Notes: generated by a model from the sequence alone, not told the origin. A stretch of DNA of 34,283 nt from a bacterium (GCA_020350205.1 CP070707.1:2537904-2572186); one strand, 5' to 3'; counted from the stretch's first letter, positions 24,776 through 34,283 are shown. A program made the numbers and translations.

Positions 24776-25486
24776 TTATTCTATTTTATCCAGGGTCATT
24801 TCGAAATTCTGAAACCATTGAACGCCGTCTCTTGAAAATTCCCCGATTTCAAACCACTGATCCAGCCCATTCAAACGGATAGTATAGCGAACATTTCCCA
24901 CATTCGGTAAATTAAATCCCCATACCAGACTGCTGTCTGCGCCAATCACAGGTTCGGTGAGAATCTGCCGACCCTGATTAAAAGCCATCATCTGGATTTT
25001 CTGTTTCTCCTCACTAAAATATATTAATGCAAAGGCATCATGGACCACCTTCGGCATAGTACGAAGAGATTCTTTGTCAATCCCGATACCGTCAATGGTT
25101 ATTACCTTTCCCCCCTGTTTTAATTCCACTTTCTCAGTCTGAATAATGTACTGCTTTTCTCTGTTTTGGTCAATGATCCAGGCCTCCCCTTTCCATAATC
25201 CTTCGAGATAATGAAGTCTTTTTAAAGCCGGTTCACTCAATGATGTGGGGGTCGATTCATCATAATTATTTACAACCACTGGGGATTTGAGTGAATCGGT
25301 TTTGGAAATCTGTTCCGACTGCATACTATCCATCGGCAGCACAGCCTCCCCCCCCATTGATGATACTGAATCTGCAGATAAAAGTGAATCTATGGTCTGT
25401 GTCTCATGCCCCACTGAGTCAATCATTTGTGAGAATCCCGTACTACTTATCAAGAGGAACAGAGACCCAATAAGATACTTTATCAT
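24776..25486 (-). CDS. Small exported protein of unknown function (possibly DUF1579-like)
   Basis: A 236-residue protein. GAAAGG (25493-25498) six bases upstream supports the ATG at 25486 over a TTG two codons earlier. Residues 1-19 form a signal peptide ending in TGFSQ. Residues about 20-90 are a Ser/Asp-rich, low-complexity linker with DSLLSADS- and DSMQSEQ-like units. The C-terminal 145 residues (from LKRLHYLEGLWKGEAW) look like a compact beta-barrel with a pattern similar to DUF1579 and other lipocalin-like folds (GLWKGEAW, then QGRQILTEPV and the end IGEFSRDGVQWFQNFEMTLDKIE). No catalytic residue is evident. It may bind a small hydrophobic ligand. It is transcribed toward the orphan kinase and away from lipA. 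Confidence 0.75.
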   Translation of the reverse strand: MIKYLIGSLFLLISSTGFSQMIDSVGHETQTIDSLLSADSVSSMGGEAVLPMDSMQSEQISKTDSLKSPVVVNNYDESTPTSLSEPALKRLHYLEGLWKGEAWIIDQNREKQYIIQTEKVELKQGGKVITIDGIGIDKESLRTMPKVVHDAFALIYFSEEKQKIQMMAFNQGRQILTEPVIGADSSLVWGFNLPNVGNVRYTIRLNGLDQWFEIGEFSRDGVQWFQNFEMTLDKIE

Positions 25487-25672
25487 AAACAACCTTTCAC
25501 ATTGATGTTAAAAGGAATAAAATCATAATGATTTCCAATAATCTATAAAATAAAATTTTCAGATTTCAGCCAAATTTGGGTCATTCTTTGAGATAGAATT
25601 TTAAAATGAGGACATTAATGAACCGAGGATAAGTGTTTGATGTATGACCTGGAATAGTCGCTAGAAAATTCT

Positions 25673-26542
25673 CTATTCCCTAAGCTGGTCATCCATATGG
25701 GTTATTTGCTCGTCAGCATGATAGGAACTGCGCACCAGCGGTCCGCTTTCAACATGTCTGATACCCGATTGTTCCCCCAAAATTTTAAGTTCCTGGAAGA
25801 CTTCAGGTTTATAAAACTGAATAACCCTGAGATTATTTGCTGTCGGTTGCAAATATTGACCGATGGTCAAGATGTCCAGTTCTATGTCCGACAATCTTTT
25901 AAACAAATCCCGTAATTCTTCATGGGTCTCCCCCAGTCCCACCATAATTCCAGTCTTGCTGATTAAACCAGCTTTTTTGGCCCGCCGCAGAATATCCAGC
26001 GAAGTATTAAAATCAGCTTTAGGTCGGGCTTTCTGATAGAGGCGGGGAACGACTTCCAGATTATGATTTAAAATATCGGGAAGGGCATCAAAGACAGCCC
26101 GTAATGCCTCACCATTACCCTGAAAATCGGGGATAAGAATTTCAACGGAACAAGAGGGCGAAATTTTTCTGATTTCCTGAACCGTCTTAACAAATAGCTC
26201 ACTGCCGCCGTCAGGAAGATCATCTCGAGTAACCGATGTAATGACAGCATGCCGAAGTCCTAACTTTTTCACTGCCAGGGCAACTCGCTTTGGTTCTTCA
26301 GGATCAGGTGGCAGTACCTGCCCTTTGGTCACGGCACAAAATTGACAATTCCGGGTACAAACATCACCCAGAATCATGAAGGTTGCTGTCTTCCGTGACC
26401 AGCAATCGCCGATATTCGGGCAACGGGCACTCCGGCATACGGTGTGCAGATTTTTATCCTGAATTAATTCTCGTACGGCCCGGTAGGCAGAATTTGATGC
26501 CAGACGAATTTTCAGCCAGTCCGGACGTCTTTCCATAGCCAA
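25673..26542 (-). CDS. lipA: Lipoyl synthase
   Basis: A 289-residue radical SAM enzyme that inserts two sulfur atoms into protein-bound octanoyl groups to make lipoate. Both iron-sulfur clusters are visible: the auxiliary cluster C36-x4-C41-x5-C47 (CRSARCPNIGDC) and the radical SAM cluster C62-x3-C66-x2-C69 (CTRNCQFC). The conserved RSSY motif near the C-terminus (VRSSYHADEQ) supplies the serine ligand. Length matches the family. It starts 21 bases after fabH on the same strand, linking octanoyl-ACP supply with lipoylation. No lipB or lplA is seen in the window. Start is at ATG 26542, with a second ATG two codons in. Confidence 0.97.
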   Translation of the reverse strand: MAMERRPDWLKIRLASNSAYRAVRELIQDKNLHTVCRSARCPNIGDCWSRKTATFMILGDVCTRNCQFCAVTKGQVLPPDPEEPKRVALAVKKLGLRHAVITSVTRDDLPDGGSELFVKTVQEIRKISPSCSVEILIPDFQGNGEALRAVFDALPDILNHNLEVVPRLYQKARPKADFNTSLDILRRAKKAGLISKTGIMVGLGETHEELRDLFKRLSDIELDILTIGQYLQPTANNLRVIQFYKPEVFQELKILGEQSGIRHVESGPLVRSSYHADEQITHMDDQLRE

Positions 26543-26563
26543 GTAGTATTACCTCAATTCTTT

Positions 26564-27559
26564 TTACCATTTTACCAGCGAGGAAGCCCAGGTAAAGCCG
26601 CTTCCAAATGAAGCTAAAGCCACCACGTTCCCCTGTTTTATCCTGCCTTCCTCCCAGGCCTCGCTTAAACAAATCGGTATAGTGGCTGCAGTGGTATTAC
26701 CATATTTATGAATATTACTGTACACTTTATCCATACCAACACCTAAGCGCTGTGCCACCGCTTCAGTTATCCGAAGATTGGCCTGGTGTGGAACTACCAG
26801 ATCCACCTGATCGATTGAATAGCCTGCCTCATTCAGTGCCTCATGTATTACTTCCGGAAAACGTGTTACGGCATGTTTGAAGACGTATCGGCCTTCCATT
26901 TTCGGATAAATTCGATCTGTTTCCAGCATTTCCGCCGTAATTCTCGGATGATGGGTGATTGAAGGCCATTCACCCCACAGTTTATCAGTAAATCTTCCGT
27001 CTGCATGCAATTTGGTCACGATCACGCCACGATCTGCATCATTACTGGCAGTGAGTACTGCAGCGCCTGCACCATCCCCGAATAACACGGCCATATCTCT
27101 TCCCCGGGTAGTAAGATCTAGGCCGGTACTTTGAATTTCCGATCCCACCAATAGAATGGTTTTATACATGCCTGTTTTAATAAACTGATCCGCAACGGCA
27201 AGGCCATATAAAAATCCACTGCACTGATTTCGAATATCCATGCTTGGGACACCCGGGATTTCCAATTTCTGCTGCAAAAAACAACCCCCACCCGGAAAAA
27301 CGACATCGGATTCCATGGAAGCAAAGATGATAAACTCGATATCCTGGGGTGCCAGCTGCGCTCTTTGCAAGGCAATTTTTGTCGCTTCAAAAGCCAAACC
27401 GGATACTGTCTGCCCTTCTTTAACCCAGCGCCTTTCCTTGATTCCGGTACGCTCCTGAATCCATTCATCCGTGGTATCCATCCATTTTTCCAAATCACTA
27501 TTAGTAATGACTTTTTCTGGAACATAATGACCGATGCCGGCGAAGATTGTTCTTTTCAT
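26564..27559 (-). CDS. fabH: 3-oxoacyl-ACP synthase III (FabH)
   Basis: A 331-residue thiolase-fold enzyme that condenses acetyl-CoA (or another primer) with malonyl-ACP to start fatty acid synthesis. The catalytic triad is visible: C113 in NQCSGFLYGL, H258 in VVPHQANLR and N288 in KYGNTTAATIP. The terminal GSGFTWAS block is intact. A GEWPSITHHPR insertion near 195-206 is common in FCB-type FabH proteins. It lies 101 bases after fmt and just before lipA on the minus strand. Which primer it prefers cannot be read, so branched-chain starters remain possible. No fabD or fabF is present here. Confidence 0.95.
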   Translation of the reverse strand: MKRTIFAGIGHYVPEKVITNSDLEKWMDTTDEWIQERTGIKERRWVKEGQTVSGLAFEATKIALQRAQLAPQDIEFIIFASMESDVVFPGGGCFLQQKLEIPGVPSMDIRNQCSGFLYGLAVADQFIKTGMYKTILLVGSEIQSTGLDLTTRGRDMAVLFGDGAGAAVLTASNDADRGVIVTKLHADGRFTDKLWGEWPSITHHPRITAEMLETDRIYPKMEGRYVFKHAVTRFPEVIHEALNEAGYSIDQVDLVVPHQANLRITEAVAQRLGVGMDKVYSNIHKYGNTTAATIPICLSEAWEEGRIKQGNVVALASFGSGFTWASSLVKW

Positions 27560-27660
27560 GATATGTCCACCTCATTATGGTTGATCGACTCTGAAAATAT
27601 AGGGGAGGGATTGATTTTTTTCAATATCTATATAAATTTGAGAATAATTACAGAATTTTT

Positions 27661-28602
27661 TCAGCTGAATTTTTCACCACTTTTCACCTGAAATCCCCGC
27701 AAAAATTCTGCAGTCTTCAGCTGCTTCTTCCCCTGCCGTTGCAACTGCAGAATATTGAGAATTCCTGGCCGACATGTAACAAATAGTTCATCGTCGGTAG
27801 ACTTAATGATGGTTCCGGGTGGCTCACTGCTTGACTTATTGGAAACCAATTGTACCCTGTATAAATTTATTCTCTCTCCTCCTAAAAATGCAAATGCCGT
27901 AGGAAATGGAGATAAACCATGAATCCAATTCTTAACCTGAGCAGCGTGCTGGTTAAACGAGATATGACAATCTTCCTTGGTTATTTTAGGGGCCGGTGTT
28001 GCCAGGGTATCATCTTGGGAGATAGGTTTGATACTGTTATTCCCAATTCTCTTCAACGCATCCACTATTAGATCACTGCCCATAATCGCCAGGCGATCGT
28101 GTAATGATCCGGCCGTTTCATCAGGATAAATCTTCATTTGTTGCTGGAGAAGTATTCCCCCGGCATCGATGCCTTTTGAAATCTGCATTATCGTGATACC
28201 GGTTTCTGATTCACCGTTAATAATCGTCCAATTAATGGGAGCTGCCCCCCGATATTTAGGGAGTAAAGAAGGATGAATATTTATGGTCCCAAAGGGAGGC
28301 ATATTGAACACAGCTTCCGGCAGAATTCGGAATGCCACCACCACAAATATATCAGCCTGCAGTGATTTTAAAGTCTTCAGAAAATCAGGATCAATCAATG
28401 AGATAGGTTGTAAAATAATCGGGATTTGATGCAATTCTGCAGATGCTTTTAGAGGAGAGGCGGATAATTTTTTACCCCGACCCCGGGGTTTATCCGGTTG
28501 GGTGACAACCGCAACCACGGTGTGATTTGACTTAATAAGCTTTTCAAGGGAATAAACCGCAAATTCAGGAGTGCCCATGAATACAATTTTTAAACCACTC
28601 AC
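27661..28602 (-). CDS. fmt: Methionyl-tRNA formyltransferase
   Basis: A 313-residue enzyme that formylates initiator Met-tRNA using 10-formyl-tetrahydrofolate. The catalytic residues N108, H110 and D146 lie in NIHPSLLPKYRGAAPINW and KGIDAGGIL. The N-terminal FMGTPEFAVYSL and the C-terminal OB-like domain (about 205-313) match the family in order and length. Its ATG overlaps the TGA of def in an ATGA junction (28599-28602), so translation is coupled. Def removes the formyl group that Fmt adds, and this gene pair is one of the best-conserved bacterial neighbourhoods. Confidence 0.97.
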   Translation of the reverse strand: MSGLKIVFMGTPEFAVYSLEKLIKSNHTVVAVVTQPDKPRGRGKKLSASPLKASAELHQIPIILQPISLIDPDFLKTLKSLQADIFVVVAFRILPEAVFNMPPFGTINIHPSLLPKYRGAAPINWTIINGESETGITIMQISKGIDAGGILLQQQMKIYPDETAGSLHDRLAIMGSDLIVDALKRIGNNSIKPISQDDTLATPAPKITKEDCHISFNQHAAQVKNWIHGLSPFPTAFAFLGGERINLYRVQLVSNKSSSEPPGTIIKSTDDELFVTCRPGILNILQLQRQGKKQLKTAEFLRGFQVKSGEKFS

Positions 28603-29114
28603 CGATATGTATATTCTCCTTCGATTTCTTTAAGTTGAGGCTCCAGCAATTTGCGGGTAAGCTGCGGGATGCGATCGACAAATAAAACTCCGTTCAGATG
28701 ATCATATTCGTGCTGGAAAACCCGCGCCAATAATCCTTCTAAGGTTTCATCGATAACTTTACCCTTTATATCCTGATATCTAACCCTAATCTGAAATGGT
28801 CTCTCGACGTCAGCCCGGACTCCGGGAATGCTCAAACAACCCTCTTCCACATTTTCCATCCCTTCGGATTCAATAATGATGGGATTGATATATGCCTGTA
28901 ATTCCCACTCTTCATTAATTAAGCCTTTATCGATGACAAAAACTTGTTTTTCCACCTCAACCTGAGTTGCTGCGAGTCCAATACCCTCATTAAAGCGCAT
29001 TGTTTCCGTCAGATCACCCACAAATTTTTCCAATTCTTTATCAAATTTCTGCACCTTTTTGGCAGTTTTTCGAAGAGTAGGATGACCAATTTTTATAATA
29101 GGTAAAATTGCCAT
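28599..29114 (-). CDS. def: Peptide deformylase
   Basis: A 171-residue metallo-amidase that removes the formyl group from new proteins. All three family motifs are intact: GIGLAATQ (44-51), EGCLS (91-95, C93 metal ligand) and HEYDH (135-139, H135 and H139 ligands, E136 catalytic). Length is typical of type I enzymes. It overlaps fmt by four bases and lies 49 bases after yajC, within the minus-strand run from 31414 to 25673. Confidence 0.97.
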   Translation of the reverse strand: MAILPIIKIGHPTLRKTAKKVQKFDKELEKFVGDLTETMRFNEGIGLAATQVEVEKQVFVIDKGLINEEWELQAYINPIIIESEGMENVEEGCLSIPGVRADVERPFQIRVRYQDIKGKVIDETLEGLLARVFQHEYDHLNGVLFVDRIPQLTRKLLEPQLKEIEGEYTYR

Positions 29115-29163
29115 TTTTTCCTCAGATTTGCATCAACTAATTCACTCTTACTACTTAGATGCA

Positions 29164-29484
29164 TCAGGAAGAGCGAATGATACTTGAAATGGCACTTCTG
29201 TCAATATCCAGTTTTACATTATCATCGACTTTGACCACCAGAACTTTGTCATCATTCTTCAGTCCCACAACTTTGCCATGAACCCCTCCGACGGTCACCA
29301 CCTCGTCACCCTTTTTCACGGCATCGAGCATTTTCTGACGCTCTTTTTGTTTTTTAGCCTGGGGACGCAGGATAAGCATGTACATGACGACCACAATTAA
29401 AATCAGAGGCAAAAAAGAAAGGAACGCATTTCCACCCTCTGCACCGCCTCCGCCACCTGCCATTGCGTATAAAGTTTCAACCAC
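29164..29484 (-). CDS. yajC: Preprotein translocase subunit YajC
   Basis: A 106-residue single-pass inner-membrane protein, an accessory of the SecDF complex. The Gly-rich N-terminus (AGGGGGAEGG), one membrane helix (about 23-41, ending in ILRPQ) and the soluble domain with RPQAKKQKERQKML and GDEVVTVGGVHGKV are all characteristic. The tgt-yajC order is widely conserved and is usually followed by secD-secF. Here def follows instead, so secDF must lie elsewhere. Confidence 0.95.
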   Translation of the reverse strand: MVETLYAMAGGGGGAEGGNAFLSFLPLILIVVVMYMLILRPQAKKQKERQKMLDAVKKGDEVVTVGGVHGKVVGLKNDDKVLVVKVDDNVKLDIDRSAISSIIRSS

Positions 29485-29549
29485 CTTTTTCTCCTTTAAA
29501 TTAATTTAATAAAAGGAAAATTTAACCTTTGCCTTCTCATATAACAAAT

Positions 29550-30698
<1,149 letters not shown>

Positions 30699-30757
30699 TT
30701 ATTTTGAATGTAAATTAAGAAAATATATGAGGGATTAGTTATAAGATCAGATTTTCA

Positions 30758-31414
30758 CTAGACTATCTCAATATCAATAACAAGATCCTGGTTCAGATCG
30801 AATTTCTTGTTGATCTTTTTTTCCAGATTTATCCGGTTAATTTTCTCAATTTGAAGTGAAAAAAACTGATTATTTTCATCTTTTTCAGTGATGAGACCCT
30901 CGGTATTCACTGTACCTTTCTGTTTCTCATCATAATATGCCACAATCACATGGTCCCCGGTCTCAAGCGCCGCCAGGATTTCTTTCAGGCTGTCAATATT
31001 GCGTTCCTTTTGCAGTAATTCCTGATCCTGAGAAACATTAATTTCTTTGATATCCCCATCATTAAAATAAAAATCGAGGACACCGCCTCCTTTTTTGGCA
31101 TAAATCAGATTACGGGTAGCACTCTCAATCATCTGGCGTTCAAGATTTACGATTCGACCTGTAAAACTATAATTTGAAATATCAATTATTTCAACGATTA
31201 CCGGCATATCATCAATGGTGCCATCGTACCCTATGCGTAAAATTTCAATCTGTTTCCCAATTCCGATTTGGTTGATCTTTTTCTTCACATCATCCGGCTG
31301 CATCGCCCCACCGCGTATTACAAACTTTTCCTTTTTTTTGAAAGGCCAAAAGAAAAACCGCCGGGTTGATTGCGAAGAAAAGGCTGAACGTTTTACAAAA
31401 TGAGTTTTTTTCAT
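30758..31414 (-). CDS. Protein of unknown function upstream of tgt
   Basis: About 218 residues from the ATG at 31414, chosen because GGAG lies 11 bases upstream; an in-frame TTG at 31441 is a poorer start. I do not recognise the family. The N-terminus is basic (KKTHFVKRSAFSSQSTRRFFFWPFKKKEKF) with no signal peptide, and the rest alternates helix with beta strands. Two halves may be related: KQIEILRIGYDG with VIVEIIDISNYSFTGRI, and DHVIVAYYDEKQ with EGLITEKDENNQFFSLQI. Each pattern could form a small SH3-like or Sm-like barrel. It leads the run into tgt, yajC, def, fmt, fabH and lipA, so a role in RNA binding or translation is possible but unproven. Confidence 0.7.
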   Translation of the reverse strand: MKKTHFVKRSAFSSQSTRRFFFWPFKKKEKFVIRGGAMQPDDVKKKINQIGIGKQIEILRIGYDGTIDDMPVIVEIIDISNYSFTGRIVNLERQMIESATRNLIYAKKGGGVLDFYFNDGDIKEINVSQDQELLQKERNIDSLKEILAALETGDHVIVAYYDEKQKGTVNTEGLITEKDENNQFFSLQIEKINRINLEKKINKKFDLNQDLVIDIEIV

Positions 31415-31751
31415 GTCTATGCGAGCTCCAGAATTGGTCAAAATTATGTGATAAAATTATGATAATATTGATTTAAATGCAAATTTTATTTTCGATAAGC
31501 CACCAAATAATAATTATTTATGATGGTTATTAAAATATTCCTTATCCCTTTTTTGGAGTTTGATCACAGATCAAGGGAGCAAAACCTTAAGTATTATTTC
31601 ACAAATCAATTGAAAATTTTCCTGATTTTGTTTAAGCTTATTAAAATTTTACTTAAAAATCGATCCTGAATCTGTGCTTTAAATTTACCTGAAGGTATCG
31701 TTCTCGAGATATACACAAACATCGGTGACATCAAATAAGGAGAATTATTCC
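31415..31751. other. 337-base divergent promoter region
   Basis: An AT-rich gap between the minus-strand tgt run and the plus-strand threonine dehydrogenase gene; promoters for both must lie here. The only symmetrical element is the palindrome at 31560-31574. AAGGAG at 31737-31742, nine bases before the ATG at 31752, is the ribosome binding site of the dehydrogenase gene. Confidence 0.5.
31560..31574. promoter_or_regulatory. Palindromic operator-like site
   Basis: TTGATC-ACA-GATCAA is a perfect 6+6 inverted repeat in a divergent promoter region. It resembles a CRP/FNR-family half-site pair (TTGAT and ATCAA), but the spacer is five bases instead of the usual four. A role in control of either divergent gene is inference. 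Confidence 0.35.
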
Positions 31752-32705
31752 ATGAAAGTGTTGGTTACAGGGGCAGCGGGACAAATCGGCTCAGAATTGA
31801 TTCAGGCATTACGAGACAGGTATGGAAATCAAAATGTGGTTGCTTCAGATATTAATCGGGAAGCCGGAGAAAAGTTGAGCGGTTCAGGTCCATTTGAATA
31901 CGGAGACTGCACTCGATATGAAGTCATGAAGGAAATAATTCAAAATCATGGAATTACCACCATTTATCACCTGGCCGCCATATTATCTGCGGTTGCTGAA
32001 AATAATCCACAATTAGCCTGGAATGTAAACATTAACGGATTGTATGTTATGCTGGAACTGGCCCGGGAATTTAACAGTTCGCTCTTTACACCCAGTTCCA
32101 TAGGGGCATTCGGACCCACTACTCCCCGCAACAGCACACCACAGGATACCATCCAGAGACCAACCTCGATGTATGGTGTCACCAAAGTGAGCGGAGAACT
32201 TCTCTGCGATTATTATTACCAAAAATTTGGTGTGGATACACGTGGCGTTCGTTATCCCGGTATCATTTCAAATGTCACCCTTCCCGGTGGTGGAACAACA
32301 GATTATGCTGTAGAAATTTATTATGAAGCCATTCGAAATAAGACGTATACCTGCTTCCTGAAAGAAGATAGTTATCTGGACATGATGTACATGCCGGATG
32401 CTCTCAATGCCGCGATTTTACTCATGGAAACTGACTCTAAAAAATTGAAGCACCGAAATGCCTTTAATGTAACAGCAATGAGCTTTTCTCCAAAAGAAAT
32501 TTCCCGGGAGATCCAAAAACACATTCCGGAATTTAAAATAAAATACCACATTGACCCCATCCGGCAAGGTATAGCGGATTCCTGGCCAAAAAGTATGGAT
32601 GATTCAGCAGCCCGAATGGAGTGGGGATGGTCACCGTATTATGACCTGGAAAAAATGACCCAGGATATGATCGCGGTTTTAAAAAAACGATTTCAATCGT
32701 CATAA
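31752..32705 (+). CDS. SDR-type L-threonine 3-dehydrogenase
   Basis: A 317-residue NAD-dependent enzyme of the extended short-chain dehydrogenase family that oxidises L-threonine to 2-amino-3-ketobutyrate. The Rossmann motif TGAAGQIGSE (6-15), the catalytic Y141 and K145 in YGVTKVSGE, and the RYPGIIS and GGGTTDYAVEIYYEA blocks match the epimerase-like threonine dehydrogenases of FCB bacteria and Cupriavidus, which differ from the zinc MDR type. AAGGAG at 31737-31742 favours the ATG at 31752 over an in-frame GTG at 31725. 2-amino-3-ketobutyrate:CoA ligase (kbl), often adjacent, is not in the window. Confidence 0.9.
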   Translation: MKVLVTGAAGQIGSELIQALRDRYGNQNVVASDINREAGEKLSGSGPFEYGDCTRYEVMKEIIQNHGITTIYHLAAILSAVAENNPQLAWNVNINGLYVMLELAREFNSSLFTPSSIGAFGPTTPRNSTPQDTIQRPTSMYGVTKVSGELLCDYYYQKFGVDTRGVRYPGIISNVTLPGGGTTDYAVEIYYEAIRNKTYTCFLKEDSYLDMMYMPDALNAAILLMETDSKKLKHRNAFNVTAMSFSPKEISREIQKHIPEFKIKYHIDPIRQGIADSWPKSMDDSAARMEWGWSPYYDLEKMTQDMIAVLKKRFQSS

Positions 32706-32708
32706 TAA

Positions 32709-32861
32709 TATATCAGACAAACTGAGAAAAATACACGTCCTGTCTGTACAACTGCCGCCGAACGTCTTGATATCATTGATCATACTGTGACAAGCACATG
32801 GTTTCGGGAGGTTACCCACCAAGTCAGATTTCCTATTGACTCATATCTTAGAAGCGATTAA
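32709..32861 (+). pseudogene. Possible remnant of a DUF2267-like protein
   Basis: After the tandem stops of the threonine dehydrogenase gene, the same frame stays open for 50 codons. It contains ERLDIIDHTVTSTWFREVT, which resembles the conserved N-terminal helix of DUF2267 proteins (LDxxDxTVQxTxxWLxE in my memory of the family). There is no start codon or ribosome binding site and the match is short. It is at best a decayed fragment. Confidence 0.2.
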
Positions 32862-32887
32862 ATTTCCCCAAAAACGGAGTCCAGGTT

Positions 32888-34240
32888 TTGTCGGAACATT
32901 CTCAAAGGACTTTCATCTCCAGCCGGGAATTTATTGAAAGTTGGGACAAAGAGCTCTATGAACTCAACAATCTGGATTTCTTTATCTTCCTGATGATCAA
33001 TCATCTGGGCAACCAACTAGAAAGAAGATTTTTCGTTCAAAGTCGCCGCCAATCGGAAATTTATTTGGATTTTGAAAATATCGGAACGGTTTGTTTCAAT
33101 GTGGGTGATGCTTTTGAGTATTTTTTAGAGGAAAATTGTTTCGGCTCCTGCCCCATTAATTGCCCGAGAGACCTGGACGGACAGATTGACAGCTGTTCCA
33201 TCAAACTGGAGGATAGGATCAAACGCAAACTTGAACTGTTGCAATCATTCTTGGTTGGACATTTGGATAAAGAACAATGTTTTCGCATCGACTTAATGAA
33301 TCATGTCATCCTGGATACACTTCTGCAATTTTATAGTGAAGAATTGAATATTGAATTTGAGGAAAATGACCTCACCTTGTTAGAGCTTGCAGAATTTATG
33401 GAAAATGTGGTAATTGATTTCATTCGGTATGAGGGTGAGACACTGCTGAACAAACCTTTTGATAATGCTCTGGAATATTTTGAGGAATTGTTGCAAAATG
33501 AATCTGATGTAAACTATGATACGGATTGGCAGGAAGAAGCAGAGACCTGGGAGGAATCCTATCGTGAAACCAGTTGGGAAGAAAAAAATAAACCCATTGA
33601 AGAAGTGATTACCCAGTTTCTAAGTGATGATCACTACACATCTAAAATATTCACAGATTCTCTCGCTCATGATATTGAGTATCTGCGCCGATACCTGAAG
33701 GATACTGCAAAAATAGAAAAAATTTCAGAATTTAATGAAAACCATCTGGCAGAATTTCTGTCGGTTTGGCTCGCCAAGGAATTCGTTATGTCGGACACTG
33801 AACCGGTTTCCCACATATTCAGGACGACAGCACGATTTATAACTTTTCTATATCATCAGCATCAGATAAATTTGAAAAAAGAATTCCTGAGACTTTATGA
33901 TCGACTAAAACTGGACCTAGTCAGAACTATTCAGGCAACCAATACTTTTATCTCTGAATATAATATGCTCGATGCAGTATTATTATCGGAACAGCGGGAT
34001 TATGAGCACCGGCTCGGCTTCTACGAAGTAATCGCTATTCATGATAAATTCACTCGGATTTTAGAATTACGTAATATCTACGAAAATGAGACAAATTTAC
34101 TGGTAAAACTAAATTCAAGTGCTATTTTTAAATTACACAAAGGTGACATCCTTCATGCCAATATCGTCAAAAAGAGCGTCGATTGGGAAGTTCTGGAAAT
34201 CCAGTACATTTATCCGGCACCGGCGCTTCAATTTATTTAA
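32888..34240 (+). CDS. 450-residue protein of unknown function with a cysteine cluster
   Basis: I do not recognise this family. The start is a TTG at 32888 with GGAG (32875-32878) nine bases upstream; no earlier ATG fits. The protein has no signal peptide or membrane segment. Cysteines C84, C88, C92 and C103 (C-x3-C-x3-C-x10-C, with C69 and C131 nearby) could bind zinc or an iron-sulfur cluster. Residues 200-236 are very acidic (DWQEEAETWEESYRETSWEE). The middle and C-terminal parts are mostly amphipathic helix (250-405), and the last 45 residues (LLVKLNSSAIFKLHKGDILHANIV) look like a small beta domain. The 182-base gap from the threonine dehydrogenase suggests a separate unit. Codon use resembles its neighbours. 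Confidence 0.75.
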   Translation: MSEHSQRTFISSREFIESWDKELYELNNLDFFIFLMINHLGNQLERRFFVQSRRQSEIYLDFENIGTVCFNVGDAFEYFLEENCFGSCPINCPRDLDGQIDSCSIKLEDRIKRKLELLQSFLVGHLDKEQCFRIDLMNHVILDTLLQFYSEELNIEFEENDLTLLELAEFMENVVIDFIRYEGETLLNKPFDNALEYFEELLQNESDVNYDTDWQEEAETWEESYRETSWEEKNKPIEEVITQFLSDDHYTSKIFTDSLAHDIEYLRRYLKDTAKIEKISEFNENHLAEFLSVWLAKEFVMSDTEPVSHIFRTTARFITFLYHQHQINLKKEFLRLYDRLKLDLVRTIQATNTFISEYNMLDAVLLSEQRDYEHRLGFYEVIAIHDKFTRILELRNIYENETNLLVKLNSSAIFKLHKGDILHANIVKKSVDWEVLEIQYIYPAPALQFI

Positions 34241-34283
34241 ATACAAAAACTTCGACACCCTGGCAAAAATATCTTGATTTAAA

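Noticed and set aside
25651..25679. GGAATAG/CTATTCC inverted repeat at the end of lipA as a terminator
   Set aside because: The stem is only seven base pairs, overlaps the lipA stop region, has a long loop and no U tract.

Overview
The window reads as a chromosomal segment of a moderately AT-rich, Gram-negative bacterium. One secreted protein (11441-13096) ends in a type IX secretion sorting domain with the NYPNPFNP signature. That signature is typical of the FCB group outside classical Bacteroidetes (Calditrichota, Ignavibacteria, Marinimicrobia, KSB1-like lineages). A lipid A-type acyltransferase and a GT9 (heptosyltransferase-like) enzyme fit an outer membrane with lipopolysaccharide. The assignment rests on these protein signatures only. 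No rRNA, tRNA, CRISPR array, phage or insertion sequence was seen.

Layout. (1) 1-4731: a two-component system (kinase 1793-3817, sigma54-activating regulator 341-1705) is flanked by two near-identical control regions. Each has a TTGGCAC-N5-TTGA sigma54-type promoter and, about 87 bp upstream, a TTCGAC-N6-GTCGAA palindrome with an extra half-site. One drives a secreted Gln/Thr-rich protein (3974-4546); the other points off the left edge. (2) 4822-7619: archease, RtcB RNA ligase and an LpxL-like acyltransferase form a compact minus-strand operon. (3) 7857-11271, plus strand: a PpiD/SurA-type foldase, a GT9 glycosyltransferase and an overlapping SGNH hydrolase. (4) 11441-14557: two exported proteins (a beta-helix protein with T9SS tail, and a YCF48-type propeller) separated by a gap holding a candidate small RNA. 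(5) 15069-18334: MltG, a TrpD-like phosphoribosyltransferase with altered substrate motif, and a metallophosphatase-like protein lacking usual metal ligands. (6) 18809-22195: the most unusual gene. It encodes a membrane-anchored ClpB/ClpC-like double AAA+ protein fused to a release-factor-2-like domain from which the GGQ catalytic domain and SPF anticodon motif are missing. (7) 22306-25486: an orphan 7TM-DISM-type histidine kinase, flanked by ATATTCG-type intergenic repeats, and a small exported protein. (8) 25673-31414: a minus-strand run of an unknown protein, tgt, yajC, def, fmt, fabH and lipA. (9) 31752-34240: an SDR-type L-threonine 3-dehydrogenase and a 450-residue protein of unknown function.

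How the genes work together. The sigma54 system is a self-contained regulon whose operator can be read directly. The tgt-yajC-def-fmt-fabH-lipA run groups tRNA modification, translation initiation, protein export and fatty-acid/lipoate synthesis. The AAA+/RF2-like fusion is the best candidate for an undescribed system: it combines an unfoldase motor, a membrane anchor and a ribosome-binding-type module that cannot itself terminate translation.
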